DNA of 64,000 nucleotides, taken from contig CAUEFI010000002.1 in assembly GCA_958477305.1 (NCBI GenBank), positions 1 through 64,000 on the forward strand, read 5' to 3'. Both the position numbers and the translations under genes were made by a program. This stretch comes from HGM12998 sp900756495. GTDB taxonomy: Bacteria > Bacillota > Clostridia > Oscillospirales > Oscillospiraceae. The notes beneath the pieces are model-generated. The model saw only the letters and a list, made by a program, of their open reading frames with translations. It did not search any database and was not told the DNA's origin. The number at the start of each line of letters is the position of its first letter. The first letter of the stretch is position 1. Of this stretch, positions 32,067 to 40,339 are shown in pieces.

Positions 32067-33311
32067 ATGACCAAACGACGCGTCGTCATCACCGGCATGG
32101 GGGCGATCACCCCCATCGGCCTGAGCGCCGCCGAGAGCTGGAAGAACGCCAAGGCCGGCGTCTGCGGCATCGGGCCCATCACCCTCTATGACACCGCCGA
32201 TATGAAGGTAAAACTGGCGGCCGAGGCCCATGGCTTCGCCCCGGAGGACTTTATTGACAAGCGGGAAGCCCGGAAAATGGACCGCTTCACCCAGTTTGCC
32301 ATGGCCGCCGCCGGAGAGGCCGTGACCCAGAGCGGTCTGGACATGGAGGGAGAGGACCCCTACCGCTGCGGCGTCATCGTCTCCAGCGGCATCGGCGGGC
32401 TCAACACCCTCCATTTCGAGGGTATTAAGGGCTATGAGAAGGGCTACGATCGCATCTCTCCCTTCTACATTCCCATGTCCATCACCAACATTGCCGCCGG
32501 GCATATCGCCATCAAGTACGGCCTCAAGGGTATGTGCACCTGTGTCACCGCCGCCTGCGCCGGCGGGGCCAACGCGGTAGGCGACGCCTTCCGCCACATC
32601 CGGGACGGCTACGCTGAGGTTATGGTATGCGGCGGGTCTGAGGCGGCCATCACCCCCAACGGCATGGGGGGATTCACCTCTATGAAAGCCCTCACCACCA
32701 GCTCCGATCCGGCCCGGGCCTCCATCCCCTTTGACGCAGAGCGCTCCGGCTTTGTCATGGGCGAGGGGGCCGGTATCCTGGTGTTGGAGGAACTGGACCA
32801 CGCCCAAAGGCGGGGGGCCGCCATTCTGGGCGAGGTAGTGGGTTACGGCGCCACCTGCGACGCCCACCACATCACCGCCCCCGCCCCCGGCGGTACGGGG
32901 AGCGCCGAGGCCATGCGCCAGTCCCTCTCCGACGCGGGAATTGCCCCTGAGAAGGTGGGCTACATCAACGCCCATGGCACCTCCACCCCTATGAACGACT
33001 CCTGCGAGACCGCCGCTATCAAGGCTGCCTTCGGGGAGCACGCCCGCCGTCTGGCTGTGAGCTCCACCAAGTCCATGACCGGCCACCTGCTGGGGGCCGC
33101 CGGGGCCATCGAGTCGGTCTTCTCCGCCATGGCCCTGCTGGAGGGCTTCCTCCCCCCCACCATCCACTACGCCGTTCCCGATGAGGCCTGCGACTTGGAC
33201 GTAGTACCCAATGTGGGCCGGGAGGCGCCGGAGCTCAGGTACGCCCTCTCCAACGCCCTGGGCTTCGGCGGGCATAACGTAAGCCTCATTTTCAAGAAGT
33301 GGGAGGGCTAG
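32067..33311 (+). CDS. fabF: 3-oxoacyl-ACP synthase II
   Basis: Main elongation condensing enzyme. The 414-residue product has Cys164 in CVTAACAGGANAVG, His303 in INAHGTSTPMND and His340 in STKSMTGHLLGAAGA, the classic Cys-His-His triad, plus GFGGHNVSLIF at the C-terminus. The ATG at 32067 has an AGGAGGAG site; an earlier in-frame Met lacks one. It is followed within five nt by fabZ. Confidence 0.97.
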   Translation: MTKRRVVITGMGAITPIGLSAAESWKNAKAGVCGIGPITLYDTADMKVKLAAEAHGFAPEDFIDKREARKMDRFTQFAMAAAGEAVTQSGLDMEGEDPYRCGVIVSSGIGGLNTLHFEGIKGYEKGYDRISPFYIPMSITNIAAGHIAIKYGLKGMCTCVTAACAGGANAVGDAFRHIRDGYAEVMVCGGSEAAITPNGMGGFTSMKALTTSSDPARASIPFDAERSGFVMGEGAGILVLEELDHAQRRGAAILGEVVGYGATCDAHHITAPAPGGTGSAEAMRQSLSDAGIAPEKVGYINAHGTSTPMNDSCETAAIKAAFGEHARRLAVSSTKSMTGHLLGAAGAIESVFSAMALLEGFLPPTIHYAVPDEACDLDVVPNVGREAPELRYALSNALGFGGHNVSLIFKKWEG

Positions 33312-33316
33312 GAGAT

Positions 33317-33742
33317 ATGGAACTGGACATCAATCAGATTATGGAAATCCTCCCCCACCGCCCCCCATTCCTGCTGGTGGATAAGATCACAGGCTGTGAG
33401 CCGGGACAGTGGGCGGAGGGGATTAAGAATGTCACCATGAACGAGCCTTACTTTTCCGGCCACTTTCCCGGGCGGCCCATCATGCCCGGGGTGCTGATTC
33501 TGGAGGCTTTGGCCCAGACCGGGGCGGTGGCCATTTTGTCCCTGCCCGAATTTCAGGGGAAAATCGCCGTCTTCGGCGGGGTGAAGAACTGCCGTTTCAA
33601 AAAGCAGGTGGTCCCGGGCGACGTGCTGGAGCTGCGCTGCGAGCTCACTGAACGCAGGGGCCCCATCGGCTTCGGGAAAGCAGTGGCCAGAGTGGACGGC
33701 AAGGTAGCCTGCCAGGCCGATCTCACCTTCGCCATTGGGTAA
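33317..33742 (+). CDS. fabZ: 3-hydroxyacyl-ACP dehydratase
   Basis: Dehydrates 3-hydroxyacyl-ACP in elongation. The 141-residue hot-dog-fold product contains ILPHRPPFLLVDKI, the catalytic His in EPYFSGHFPGRPIMPGVLILEALAQ (split over residues 46-70) with the Glu of LEALAQ, and CRFKKQVVPGD. GGAG precedes the ATG at 33317. No FabA/FabM-like isomerase is visible in the window, so the source of unsaturated fatty acids is unclear. Confidence 0.97.
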   Translation: MELDINQIMEILPHRPPFLLVDKITGCEPGQWAEGIKNVTMNEPYFSGHFPGRPIMPGVLILEALAQTGAVAILSLPEFQGKIAVFGGVKNCRFKKQVVPGDVLELRCELTERRGPIGFGKAVARVDGKVACQADLTFAIG

Positions 33743-33747
33743 GCTGC

Positions 33748-33776
33748 TTGCCACGGCAGATCTTTTCTGCTAGAAT
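33748..33776 (+). promoter_or_regulatory. Promoter of the MarR/FabT-like gene
   Basis: TTGCCA at 33748-33753, 17-bp spacer, TAGAAT at 33771-33776, inside the fabZ-marR gap. It would allow the regulator to be made independently of the operon. Confidence 0.6.
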
Positions 33777-33817
33777 GAATACAGGGACTTATATGACACT
33801 GGGTCGGAGGTAAGGCC

Positions 33818-34276
33818 ATGCTGGAAGAGATATTCAGAAGAGTGTATACCAAATTCAAGCTTCATTTTTACCGGACGGTCTTCACCCGGTTCCAGACCCG
33901 GGAGGCCAGTCTTACCACCGTGGAGACCTTCTGTATGGAGATCATCATGGCGCTGGGCCGCCCCACCATCAACGAGTTTTCCAGCTTCGTGGGCATTTCG
34001 CCCCCCAATGCGGCCTATAAGATCAACAACCTGGTCCAGAAGGGGTATGTAACCAAGGAGCAGTCCCCCGAGGACAAACGGGAGTACCACCTGGTGGTCA
34101 CTCAGAAATATATCGACTACTATAATATCAGCTATCGTTATCTGGGAACTGTTATGAATCGTATCAAAGAACGCTTTTCCCCCGCAGATGTCTCTAAACT
34201 GGAGGAGATGCTTACCATCATCTCCTCCGAACTGATGCCCGAGATCCCGCTGGACAACACCAGAGAGGCTCCTTAA
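33818..34276 (+). CDS. MarR-family regulator, FabT-like
   Basis: A 152-residue winged-helix protein: GRPTINEFSSFVGISPPNAAYKINNLVQKGYV (about residues 47-78) is the DNA-binding helix set and SPEDKREYHLVVT the wing, flanked by dimerisation helices. FabT, the known MarR-type repressor of fatty-acid genes in streptococci, is encoded next to fab genes and uses acyl-ACP as co-repressor; here the gene closes the fab operon instead of opening it. A GGAGGTAAGG site precedes the ATG. Likely target is the palindrome at 24394-24429; this link is inference. Confidence 0.88.
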   Translation: MLEEIFRRVYTKFKLHFYRTVFTRFQTREASLTTVETFCMEIIMALGRPTINEFSSFVGISPPNAAYKINNLVQKGYVTKEQSPEDKREYHLVVTQKYIDYYNISYRYLGTVMNRIKERFSPADVSKLEEMLTIISSELMPEIPLDNTREAP

Positions 34277-34333
34277 CGAAAGGGCCGGGAACCAGAGTAA
34301 ACAGCGCCAGTATAAACGGCCAACAGCCAAAAG

Positions 34334-34372
34334 CCCCCTGACGTAGGAAAATAAGCCTACATCAGGGGGTAT
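34334..34372 (+). terminator. Terminator of the fatty-acid operon
   Basis: CCCCCTGACGTAGG pairs with CCTACATCAGGGGG (one mismatch), followed by TATTCAT. T-run is weak but the stem is long. Confidence 0.7.
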
Positions 34373-34494
34373 TCATATCCGGTGTTTTTTATGCTTTCTC
34401 CCGCTCCGCTGCAGTTCTATCCTTTCAATGTGCCTGTCGAAACAGGCCGAACCGCTCGTCACCCAAAAAGCGGCGACTGCCTATCATTTGAATT

Positions 34495-34953
34495 TTACCG
34501 CATACACCCATGCACATACTTCAAGGGTACATCCATACGCTCTGCAACTTGTTCCGGCGTCATACCGCCGTCTAAGAAACGCCTGCAAACCACCTTCATA
34601 TTTTCTCCAACTTCGACAATATGCCTGTCCGGGTCAAAAAAGCGAACAACACGCTGGCCCCATGAATGTGTCTTGACAGGGTGGAGATATTCTATATCAA
34701 ACCCATTCAATCTATTTGCGAATTCATCAAAGTCATCTTCCTCAAAGTAAATTTCAAAATTATTACCGCCAAAAGCAATCTCATTGTTGTGGATAAAGTC
34801 TCTGTATGTTTCAGCTGTCTGCAGGCATAGCCCACCAGTTAAAGTCTTGTTTGCTCCAAAATCCATGACCACATGAAGTCCCAAAACTTTTTTGTAAAAC
34901 GCAACCGTCTTTTCAATATCAGTAACAACCAACACAGGATTTTTTAATTTCAC
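34495..34953 (-). CDS. Glyoxalase/bleomycin-resistance-like (VOC) protein
   Basis: A 152-residue vicinal-oxygen-chelate fold protein: VKLKNPVLVVTDIEKTVAFYKKVLGL at the start (residues 1-26) and NNFEIYFEEDDFDEF and VVRFFDPDRHIVEVGE in the second half, the usual paired beta-alpha-beta modules. A C-terminal extension of about 30 residues (VCRRFLDGGMTPEQVAERMDVPLKYV) looks helix-turn-helix-like. The start is GTG at 34953 after GGGGAGG; the longer in-frame version has no ribosome binding site. More AT-rich than neighbours. Substrate is unknown. Confidence 0.85.
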   Translation of the reverse strand: MKLKNPVLVVTDIEKTVAFYKKVLGLHVVMDFGANKTLTGGLCLQTAETYRDFIHNNEIAFGGNNFEIYFEEDDFDEFANRLNGFDIEYLHPVKTHSWGQRVVRFFDPDRHIVEVGENMKVVCRRFLDGGMTPEQVAERMDVPLKYVHGCMR

Positions 34954-34989
34954 GTTGTATGCCTCCCCAAATTCCAATGGTGTGTTTTT

Positions 34990-35018
34990 ATCATACCATA
35001 TCATCGAAGCGTCCTCAA
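34990..35018 (-). promoter_or_regulatory. Promoter of the glyoxalase-like gene
   Basis: Minus strand TTGAGG at 35018-35013, 17-bp spacer, TATGAT at 34995-34990. Confidence 0.6.
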
Positions 35019-35082
35019 CCACCCTGGCCGGCAAGGTCCGGTCAAAGGGAGGCAACAACAGCGCTTATGGGCCTCTTTCTTG

Positions 35083-35111
35083 TTTACAAAAGTCCCAAGA
35101 TCCAGTATAAT
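35083..35111 (+). promoter_or_regulatory. Promoter of prfC
   Basis: TTTACA at 35083-35088, 17-bp spacer, TATAAT at 35106-35111; about 80 nt of untranslated leader follow. Confidence 0.7.
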
Positions 35112-35195
35112 GAACTGATATACGGATGCAAAGGGGAATTCCAATGTGATATAACGGGCCAAATTGAATCTTTTAAAACCATGGAGGGATTTTCC

Positions 35196-36797
35196 TTGTC
35201 TCAATATGAAGCTGAAATTAACCGCCGCCGCACCTTCGCCATCATCTCCCACCCGGACGCGGGCAAGACCACGCTGACCGAAAAGTTCCTTCTCTACGGC
35301 GGAGCCATCGCCCAAGCGGGCATCGTCAAGGGGAAGAAGAACTCCCGGGCTGCCACATCGGACTGGATGGAGATCGAAAAACAGCGCGGCATCTCGGTCA
35401 CTTCATCGGTGATGCAGTTTCAATACGAGGGCTTCTGCATCAATATTTTGGACACCCCCGGGCACCAGGATTTCTCCGAGGACACCTACCGCACCCTCAT
35501 GGCTGCCGACAGCGCCGTCATGGTAATCGATGCGGCCAAGGGCGTGGAGGCCCAGACCCGCAAGCTCTTCAAGGTCTGCGCCATGCGGGACATCCCCATT
35601 TTCACCTTTATCAACAAGATGGACCGGGAGGCCCGGGACTCCTTCGAGCTTCTGGAGGAGCTGGAAAAGGAACTGGGGATCGAGACCTATCCTGTAAACT
35701 GGCCCATCGGCTGCGGCAAGGGGTTTCAGGGCGTCTATGACCGCGGTAGCAACACCATCATCCACTTCACCAGCAACGGAGGCGCCAAGGCGGCCACCGC
35801 CACCGAGGTGGCGCTGGGCGATCCCAATCTGGACGCTCTGATCGGCGAGGGGCTGCACCGGCAGCTCACCGACGAGATCGAACTGTTGGACGGCGCTGCC
35901 GCCGAATTTGATCTGGACCGGGTGCGGCACGGCAAGCTCTCGCCCGTGTTCTTCGGCTCCGCGCTCACCAATTTCGGCGTGGAACCCTTCCTGGAGCACT
36001 TTCTCCGCATGACCACCGCCCCCTTGCCCCGAAAGGCCGGGGACACTGTGATCGACGCCTTGGACGATGCGTTCTCCGCTTTCGTCTTCAAGATCCAGGC
36101 CAACATGAACAAGGCCCACCGGGATCGCATCGCCTTTATGCGGGTGGTCTCCGGCCGGTTTGACGCCGACAGAGAGGTCTATCACGTCCAAGGCGGCAAA
36201 AAGCTCCGCCTCTCCCGGCCGCAGCAGCTCATGGCCGCCGAGCGCGAGATCATTGAGGAGGCCTATGCGGGAGATATCATCGGCGTCTTTGATCCCGGCA
36301 TTTTTTCCATTGGAGACACCCTCTGCGCCCCCGGCAAAAAGTTTCAGTTTGATCCCATCCCTACCTTTGCGCCCGAACATTTCCGGCGGGTACGCAGTCT
36401 GGACACCATGAAGCGCAAGCAATTTCTGAAGGGTATGGAGCAGATCGCCCAGGAGGGCGCCATTCAGATCTTCAAAACGCCCTATACCGGCATGGAAGAG
36501 GTCATCGTCGGCGTAGTGGGAACCCTCCAGTTTGACGTACTGGAGTACCGCCTCAAAAATGAGTACAATGTGGACCTCTACATGGAGGGCCTGCCCTATG
36601 AGTATCTGCGGTGGATCCGCACGGATGACGGCGAGAACGTCAAAGAGGAGGACCTGATTCTGGGCACCGACGTAAAGCTGGTGGAGGACTACAAGGGCAA
36701 TCAGCTCCTCCTGTTCGGATCTCAGTGGGCCATCAACTGGACGGCCGAGCGCAACCCCAACCTCACCTTCTCCGAATTCGGCGGCGGGGCGGTCTAA
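35196..36797 (+). CDS. prfC: Peptide chain release factor 3
   Basis: A translational GTPase that recycles RF1/RF2 from the ribosome. The 533-residue product has the G1 loop ISHPDAGKTTLTEKFLLYGG near residue 18, switch II DTPGHQDFSEDTYRT, and NKMDREARDSFELLEELE, which are characteristic of RF3 rather than EF-G; the C-terminal domains include FKIQANMNKAHRDRIAFMRV. The start is probably TTG at 35196, preceded by GGAGGG; an ATG at 35181 is the alternative. Family length is 520-530. Monocistronic, followed by a strong terminator. Confidence 0.95.
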   Translation: MSQYEAEINRRRTFAIISHPDAGKTTLTEKFLLYGGAIAQAGIVKGKKNSRAATSDWMEIEKQRGISVTSSVMQFQYEGFCINILDTPGHQDFSEDTYRTLMAADSAVMVIDAAKGVEAQTRKLFKVCAMRDIPIFTFINKMDREARDSFELLEELEKELGIETYPVNWPIGCGKGFQGVYDRGSNTIIHFTSNGGAKAATATEVALGDPNLDALIGEGLHRQLTDEIELLDGAAAEFDLDRVRHGKLSPVFFGSALTNFGVEPFLEHFLRMTTAPLPRKAGDTVIDALDDAFSAFVFKIQANMNKAHRDRIAFMRVVSGRFDADREVYHVQGGKKLRLSRPQQLMAAEREIIEEAYAGDIIGVFDPGIFSIGDTLCAPGKKFQFDPIPTFAPEHFRRVRSLDTMKRKQFLKGMEQIAQEGAIQIFKTPYTGMEEVIVGVVGTLQFDVLEYRLKNEYNVDLYMEGLPYEYLRWIRTDDGENVKEEDLILGTDVKLVEDYKGNQLLLFGSQWAINWTAERNPNLTFSEFGGGAV

Positions 36798-36855
36798 GCC
36801 GCCCCCCAATGCCACAGCAATGTATGCCGGGCTGAGGCTGTACAGGAGATATCTT

Positions 36856-36892
36856 AAAAAACAGCGTGGCTTGAAGCCACGCTGTTTTTTCG
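36856..36892 (+). terminator. Terminator of prfC
   Basis: AAAAAACAGCGTGGC pairs with GCCACGCTGTTTTTT around TTGAA; the T-run serves plus-strand termination and the A-run could serve the convergent minus gene. Confidence 0.9.
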
Positions 36893-36919
36893 CGCCATCA
36901 GACCATCTCATCTTACCGC

Positions 36920-38413
36920 TCACAGCAATGAAAGGGTCCGCTCTTCTTTTTCTCCCTCTCGGAAAGCAATGTTCCATTCCACCTTGTCTACCGGCTCAAA
37001 GTGCATGGAAGATACGGCAATACGTGTCCTTTTTCCTTCATCGTCAGCCGGCCCGGAGCTCTGCCGGCCAAAGACAATGCCGATACCGGCGGCTCCGCCG
37101 CTCTTTTGCCCGTCCTTTTCTCTCGGCCTTTCATTCTCAGCGCAGTCGGAAATACGAATCGTACCGTCTGGTGCGTCCGGCTCCAGAATATAGCTCATCA
37201 CTCGGAAGTGGCTGGGAAACACAAGGTGCGGCAGTTCAGTATGGTCGAAATGGTGCTGCTGGGCCTCGTATTCCAGTACTGTCAGCGTGTGCGTTACACC
37301 GGTCACTGGATTTGTGAAGGTGCAGGTATCCCCCGGAGCGCCGGTAGAGAAACGGGGGCCGTCCAGATAACCAGGTCTGTGTACCATGGTCATGGTAAGA
37401 TCCCGGATTTCCGGCCTCTTTCTTGTCGCCCACCGGAACGCGTCTCTGCTGATAACCCAGCCATAAGCCGTATCCAGCCCATAGTGATTGAGCATCTGCA
37501 TGACGTTCCCTTGACTGTCATCGGGCATGCAGGGATTGTAGGTAATTGCACTCCCGTGATCCGCCTGAAGCTTTTTGCCATTCAACATGAGCCTGGTCTT
37601 ATAATGAAACTTCATAGGGTTATCGCGTGCAATGGCCTTTTGTTGTTCCCGGGTGACATTCTGCAGGTGATCGTTTTCAGCCCAGAGCGCCCACCTGTCC
37701 ATAAAGGCGCGGATCTCCCGGGCGTCCATCCTCATACAGCACTCCACCACAAGTCCCTTCGCGCAGGAATACACGGCCGGGATATACCAGTCCTTATCTG
37801 CCCAGCGGAAGTGTTTCTCCACGGGGATCTCCCTGCCGGGGCGCTCCCGCGTTTCATGTCCCCAGATACTGCCGCTGTAAAAGACCTTCCACGCCGGTGC
37901 AGCCTGAACACAGGGTTCCGGCGCAATATATGCGCCCACTTCTTCCGGAAACGCCAGCTTTCCGCTGTCAAAAGCCTGCTGCAGATCTCTGATATATGTA
38001 TAGGGTCTCTCCATCGGCTCCAGCCCGGTCAGCTCCGCAACCTGCGCGGCAGCTTCTTTCTGCTCGGAAGAGCTGCACGATTCTCCGAGAAATATGTCAA
38101 ACTGCTCTTGTGACCACTGCCAGCACTGTTCGAGGGAGGCATTATCCTTGCACGAGAGGAGCAATCGCAGAAAGTCAGCAAAATTTTTCGCCACAGGATG
38201 CACATACTCGCCGGGACCGTTCATCGGACTGACGGCAAACACCATATCCCCCCCTTCCCGAATCGTACAGTAGTGGATGCCGTCCACACCTGCCCAGCCG
38301 ATGATATCCGCTCCAACGGGTGTGCAGAAATAGCCGCTGCGATTTTCATCCCGCTCAATGCCGAAGGCCGTCAGGGAAAATTCGTTGTTTTGATATGCCT
38401 CGTAAAGGTTCAT
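36920..38413 (-). CDS. Large uncharacterised cytosolic protein (497 aa)
   Basis: Not recognised. The product starts MNLYEAYQNNEFSLTAFGIERDENRSG; its first about 120 residues (IIGWAGVDGIHYCTI, VFAVSPMNGPGEYVHPVAKNFADFLRLLL) faintly resemble SMI1/KNR4 (SUKH) domains, often found in toxin-immunity proteins, but this is only an impression. The rest is rich in Trp, Tyr, His and Cys, with no membrane segment or signal peptide. The ATG at 38413 has GGAGGCAGG before it. It stands alone and convergent with prfC. AT/GC use is closer to average than to the GC-rich core genes. Confidence 0.75.
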   Translation of the reverse strand: MNLYEAYQNNEFSLTAFGIERDENRSGYFCTPVGADIIGWAGVDGIHYCTIREGGDMVFAVSPMNGPGEYVHPVAKNFADFLRLLLSCKDNASLEQCWQWSQEQFDIFLGESCSSSEQKEAAAQVAELTGLEPMERPYTYIRDLQQAFDSGKLAFPEEVGAYIAPEPCVQAAPAWKVFYSGSIWGHETRERPGREIPVEKHFRWADKDWYIPAVYSCAKGLVVECCMRMDAREIRAFMDRWALWAENDHLQNVTREQQKAIARDNPMKFHYKTRLMLNGKKLQADHGSAITYNPCMPDDSQGNVMQMLNHYGLDTAYGWVISRDAFRWATRKRPEIRDLTMTMVHRPGYLDGPRFSTGAPGDTCTFTNPVTGVTHTLTVLEYEAQQHHFDHTELPHLVFPSHFRVMSYILEPDAPDGTIRISDCAENERPREKDGQKSGGAAGIGIVFGRQSSGPADDEGKRTRIAVSSMHFEPVDKVEWNIAFREGEKEERTLSLL

Positions 38414-38623
38414 TTCCTGCCTCCCCAGTGTGCATACGCGATGTGATATACCTGTAACCGGACCTTTCAAGCGTCTCATCGGGAATTCACCGCACAAGAG
38501 CAGCTCCTTCTGCGGACAACGCGCCCGCTTTTCCTCTGTCCGCCTGACCGGCGCAGCCATTTCAATTCAGATAAATTGCGGCCTCACAAATATCCGCCCG
38601 GCGGCACGAAACCTTGCTTTTCG

Positions 38624-39094
38624 CTATTCCCGTCCCTCTGCCAGCCTCCGAATCAGCTCTTCGTCGGCATTGGAGCAGATGTGCCCATCCCACTTGAGGC
38701 TGGGCCCCCTGCCGCAGTTCTTCATACAGCCGGTCACCAGAAAGGAAAAGCCGCCCTTTTCGCTGACGCCGCCGCTCTTCACACCGTAGGCCCGCTCTAC
38801 AAAGGCGGCCAGCCGGGCGCTCCCCCGATCTCGACAGCGCTCGCCTCCACACAGCTCCAACCGGTGGGGAGCTCCCTCCGTCCGCAGACTGGGATAGCGC
38901 TTCACTACCGCGCTGAGAAAGCTCTCTTTCACCCCCAGTGCAGCCGCAGCCTCCGCCAGCGCACCGCCGGGAATGACCCCATGGTACAACTCCTGTACCT
39001 CCCTCAGGAGGGCGACCAACATCTGCTGATCCCCAGCCGCACCTCTCGCCTGGTAATATGCCAAAATGTCCTGCAGTTTGGCGCTCTGTTCCAT
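38624..39094 (-). CDS. NuoE-like thioredoxin-fold [2Fe-2S] protein
   Basis: The 156-residue product has the NuoE/HndA plan: an N-terminal helical bundle (LQDILAYYQARG ... ALLREVQELYHGVIPGGALAEAAAALGV) and a C-terminal domain with four cysteines, LCGGERC and GCMKNCG, that would ligate a [2Fe-2S] cluster. No NuoF/hydrogenase partner is adjacent. The ATG at 39094 lies two nt after the bcp stop, so both are co-translated. A free-standing electron carrier or iron-sulfur sensor is possible. Confidence 0.82.
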   Translation of the reverse strand: MEQSAKLQDILAYYQARGAAGDQQMLVALLREVQELYHGVIPGGALAEAAAALGVKESFLSAVVKRYPSLRTEGAPHRLELCGGERCRDRGSARLAAFVERAYGVKSGGVSEKGGFSFLVTGCMKNCGRGPSLKWDGHICSNADEELIRRLAEGRE

Positions 39095-39096
39095 CT

Positions 39097-39564
39097 TCAG
39101 CCCTCTATCTCTCTCAGATAGGCCAATATCTCCGCGGCATTGGTATCCGGCTTGGCCTTTTCCCACACCTTCTCGATCCTCCCCGAACCGCCCACCAAGT
39201 AGGTCGTCCGGACCACCCCCATGGTCACCTTGCCGTAGAGCTTCTTCTCCTGCCAGACCCCGTAGGCCCGGATAGCGGTCAGTTCCGGATCGGATAGGAG
39301 GAGGAAGGGCAGGCTGTGCTTCTCTGCAAATCTGGCGTGGCTGGCCACGCTGTCCCGGCTGATTCCGATGACGGCGATCCCAAGGGCCTCGTACTCAGCC
39401 AGCGAGGCGGCAAACGCGCAGGCCTGTCTGGTACAGCCCGGCGTGTTGTCCCTGGGATAAAAATAAACCACGGCTCTCTTTCCTGCAAAATCCGACAGAG
39501 ACACTTCTCTCCCCGTCTGATCGGGCAGGGTAAAGTCCGGCGCCTGGTCCCCGATGTTCAGCAT
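39097..39564 (-). CDS. bcp: Thiol peroxidase of the Bcp/PrxQ type
   Basis: Reduces peroxides with thioredoxin. The 155-residue product contains FYPRDNTPGCTRQACAFA with peroxidatic Cys44 and resolving Cys49, the atypical 2-Cys arrangement of PrxQ, and GISRDSVASHARFAEKHSLPF (split about 72-92). Standard length. It starts one nt after the yaaA stop and ends two nt before the NuoE-like gene, so it belongs to a four-gene transcript. Confidence 0.96.
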   Translation of the reverse strand: MLNIGDQAPDFTLPDQTGREVSLSDFAGKRAVVYFYPRDNTPGCTRQACAFAASLAEYEALGIAVIGISRDSVASHARFAEKHSLPFLLLSDPELTAIRAYGVWQEKKLYGKVTMGVVRTTYLVGGSGRIEKVWEKAKPDTNAAEILAYLREIEG

Positions 39565-39565
39565 T

Positions 39566-40339
39566 TCAATTCTCCTCCTTTTTCTGCCGCGCCCTGTCAG
39601 GCCGGAGGAAGACCAGCCGGTCTTTCTCCGAACGCTCCGGCGCGAAGCGGTAGCTCAAGCCGCAAAACTTTTCGACGTCCTCCAATGTCTCACCCCGGGT
39701 CCGCGCCAGAAACCGCACCATTTCCCCCCGTGCCATCTTGACGTAAACCCCTTTTTCCACCAATCTGTCCCCGAGATCCTCGGCAAATATGACATCGACC
39801 ATACGTACCTTCTTCGGGAGACTCCGCCGCACCGCCCGCGCATACTCCTCACTGGCCAGGTTGAGCAGCAGGTCTGTCTCCTCACCCAGACTACGGGCCA
39901 GCTTGTCCCCCCAGAAGTCGTAGAGATCCCGGCAGAAGGGAGTACGGAGCTTGGCTCCCATCTCCAGCCGGTAGCTCACAACTCCGTCCAGCGGGCGGAG
40001 TACGCCATAGAAGCCGGAGAGAATGCGAAGACGGTCCTGAAGCCACTCATAGTCGCCGCTCTCCAATACGTTGGGGGCCATATAGCGATACTGAATACCC
40101 TGATAGGCCAGCAGCGCCGGGGTCAGATTCCGCCGCAGATCCATTTCTTGGAAACGCCTGTAATTCTGCCCGGCAATGGCGTCGCTGCAGACCAGCAGGC
40201 GCTTTAACTCCGGGTACGGAAGGCCGCGCAGGGATTCCAGCAGCCGCTCCGTCTCAGACAGGAGGACGGGCAGCGCTTTCGGCGCCAAGAAATCGGCGTC
40301 CTCCCTCATCTGTTTTGCCGGAGAAATGATCAATTTCAT
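39566..40339 (-). CDS. yaaA: YaaA-family peroxide stress protein (UPF0246)
   Basis: YaaA lowers intracellular free iron and DNA damage under peroxide stress in E. coli. The 257-residue product has the family start MKLIISPAKQM, LPYPELKRLL, ALLAYQGIQYRYM, LSGFYGVLRPLDGVVSYRLEMGAKL (residues 108-132), LNLASEEYARAV and MARGEMVRFLA. Full length. It overlaps the upstream membrane-protein gene by four bases and is directly followed by bcp, a context that fits a peroxide-defence role. Confidence 0.95.
   Translation of the reverse strand: MKLIISPAKQMREDADFLAPKALPVLLSETERLLESLRGLPYPELKRLLVCSDAIAGQNYRRFQEMDLRRNLTPALLAYQGIQYRYMAPNVLESGDYEWLQDRLRILSGFYGVLRPLDGVVSYRLEMGAKLRTPFCRDLYDFWGDKLARSLGEETDLLLNLASEEYARAVRRSLPKKVRMVDVIFAEDLGDRLVEKGVYVKMARGEMVRFLARTRGETLEDVEKFCGLSYRFAPERSEKDRLVFLRPDRARQKKEEN

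Noticed and set aside
35403..36977. 524-residue open frame opposite prfC
   Set aside because: Antisense to release factor 3 with shadow composition; no ribosome binding site or homologous motif.
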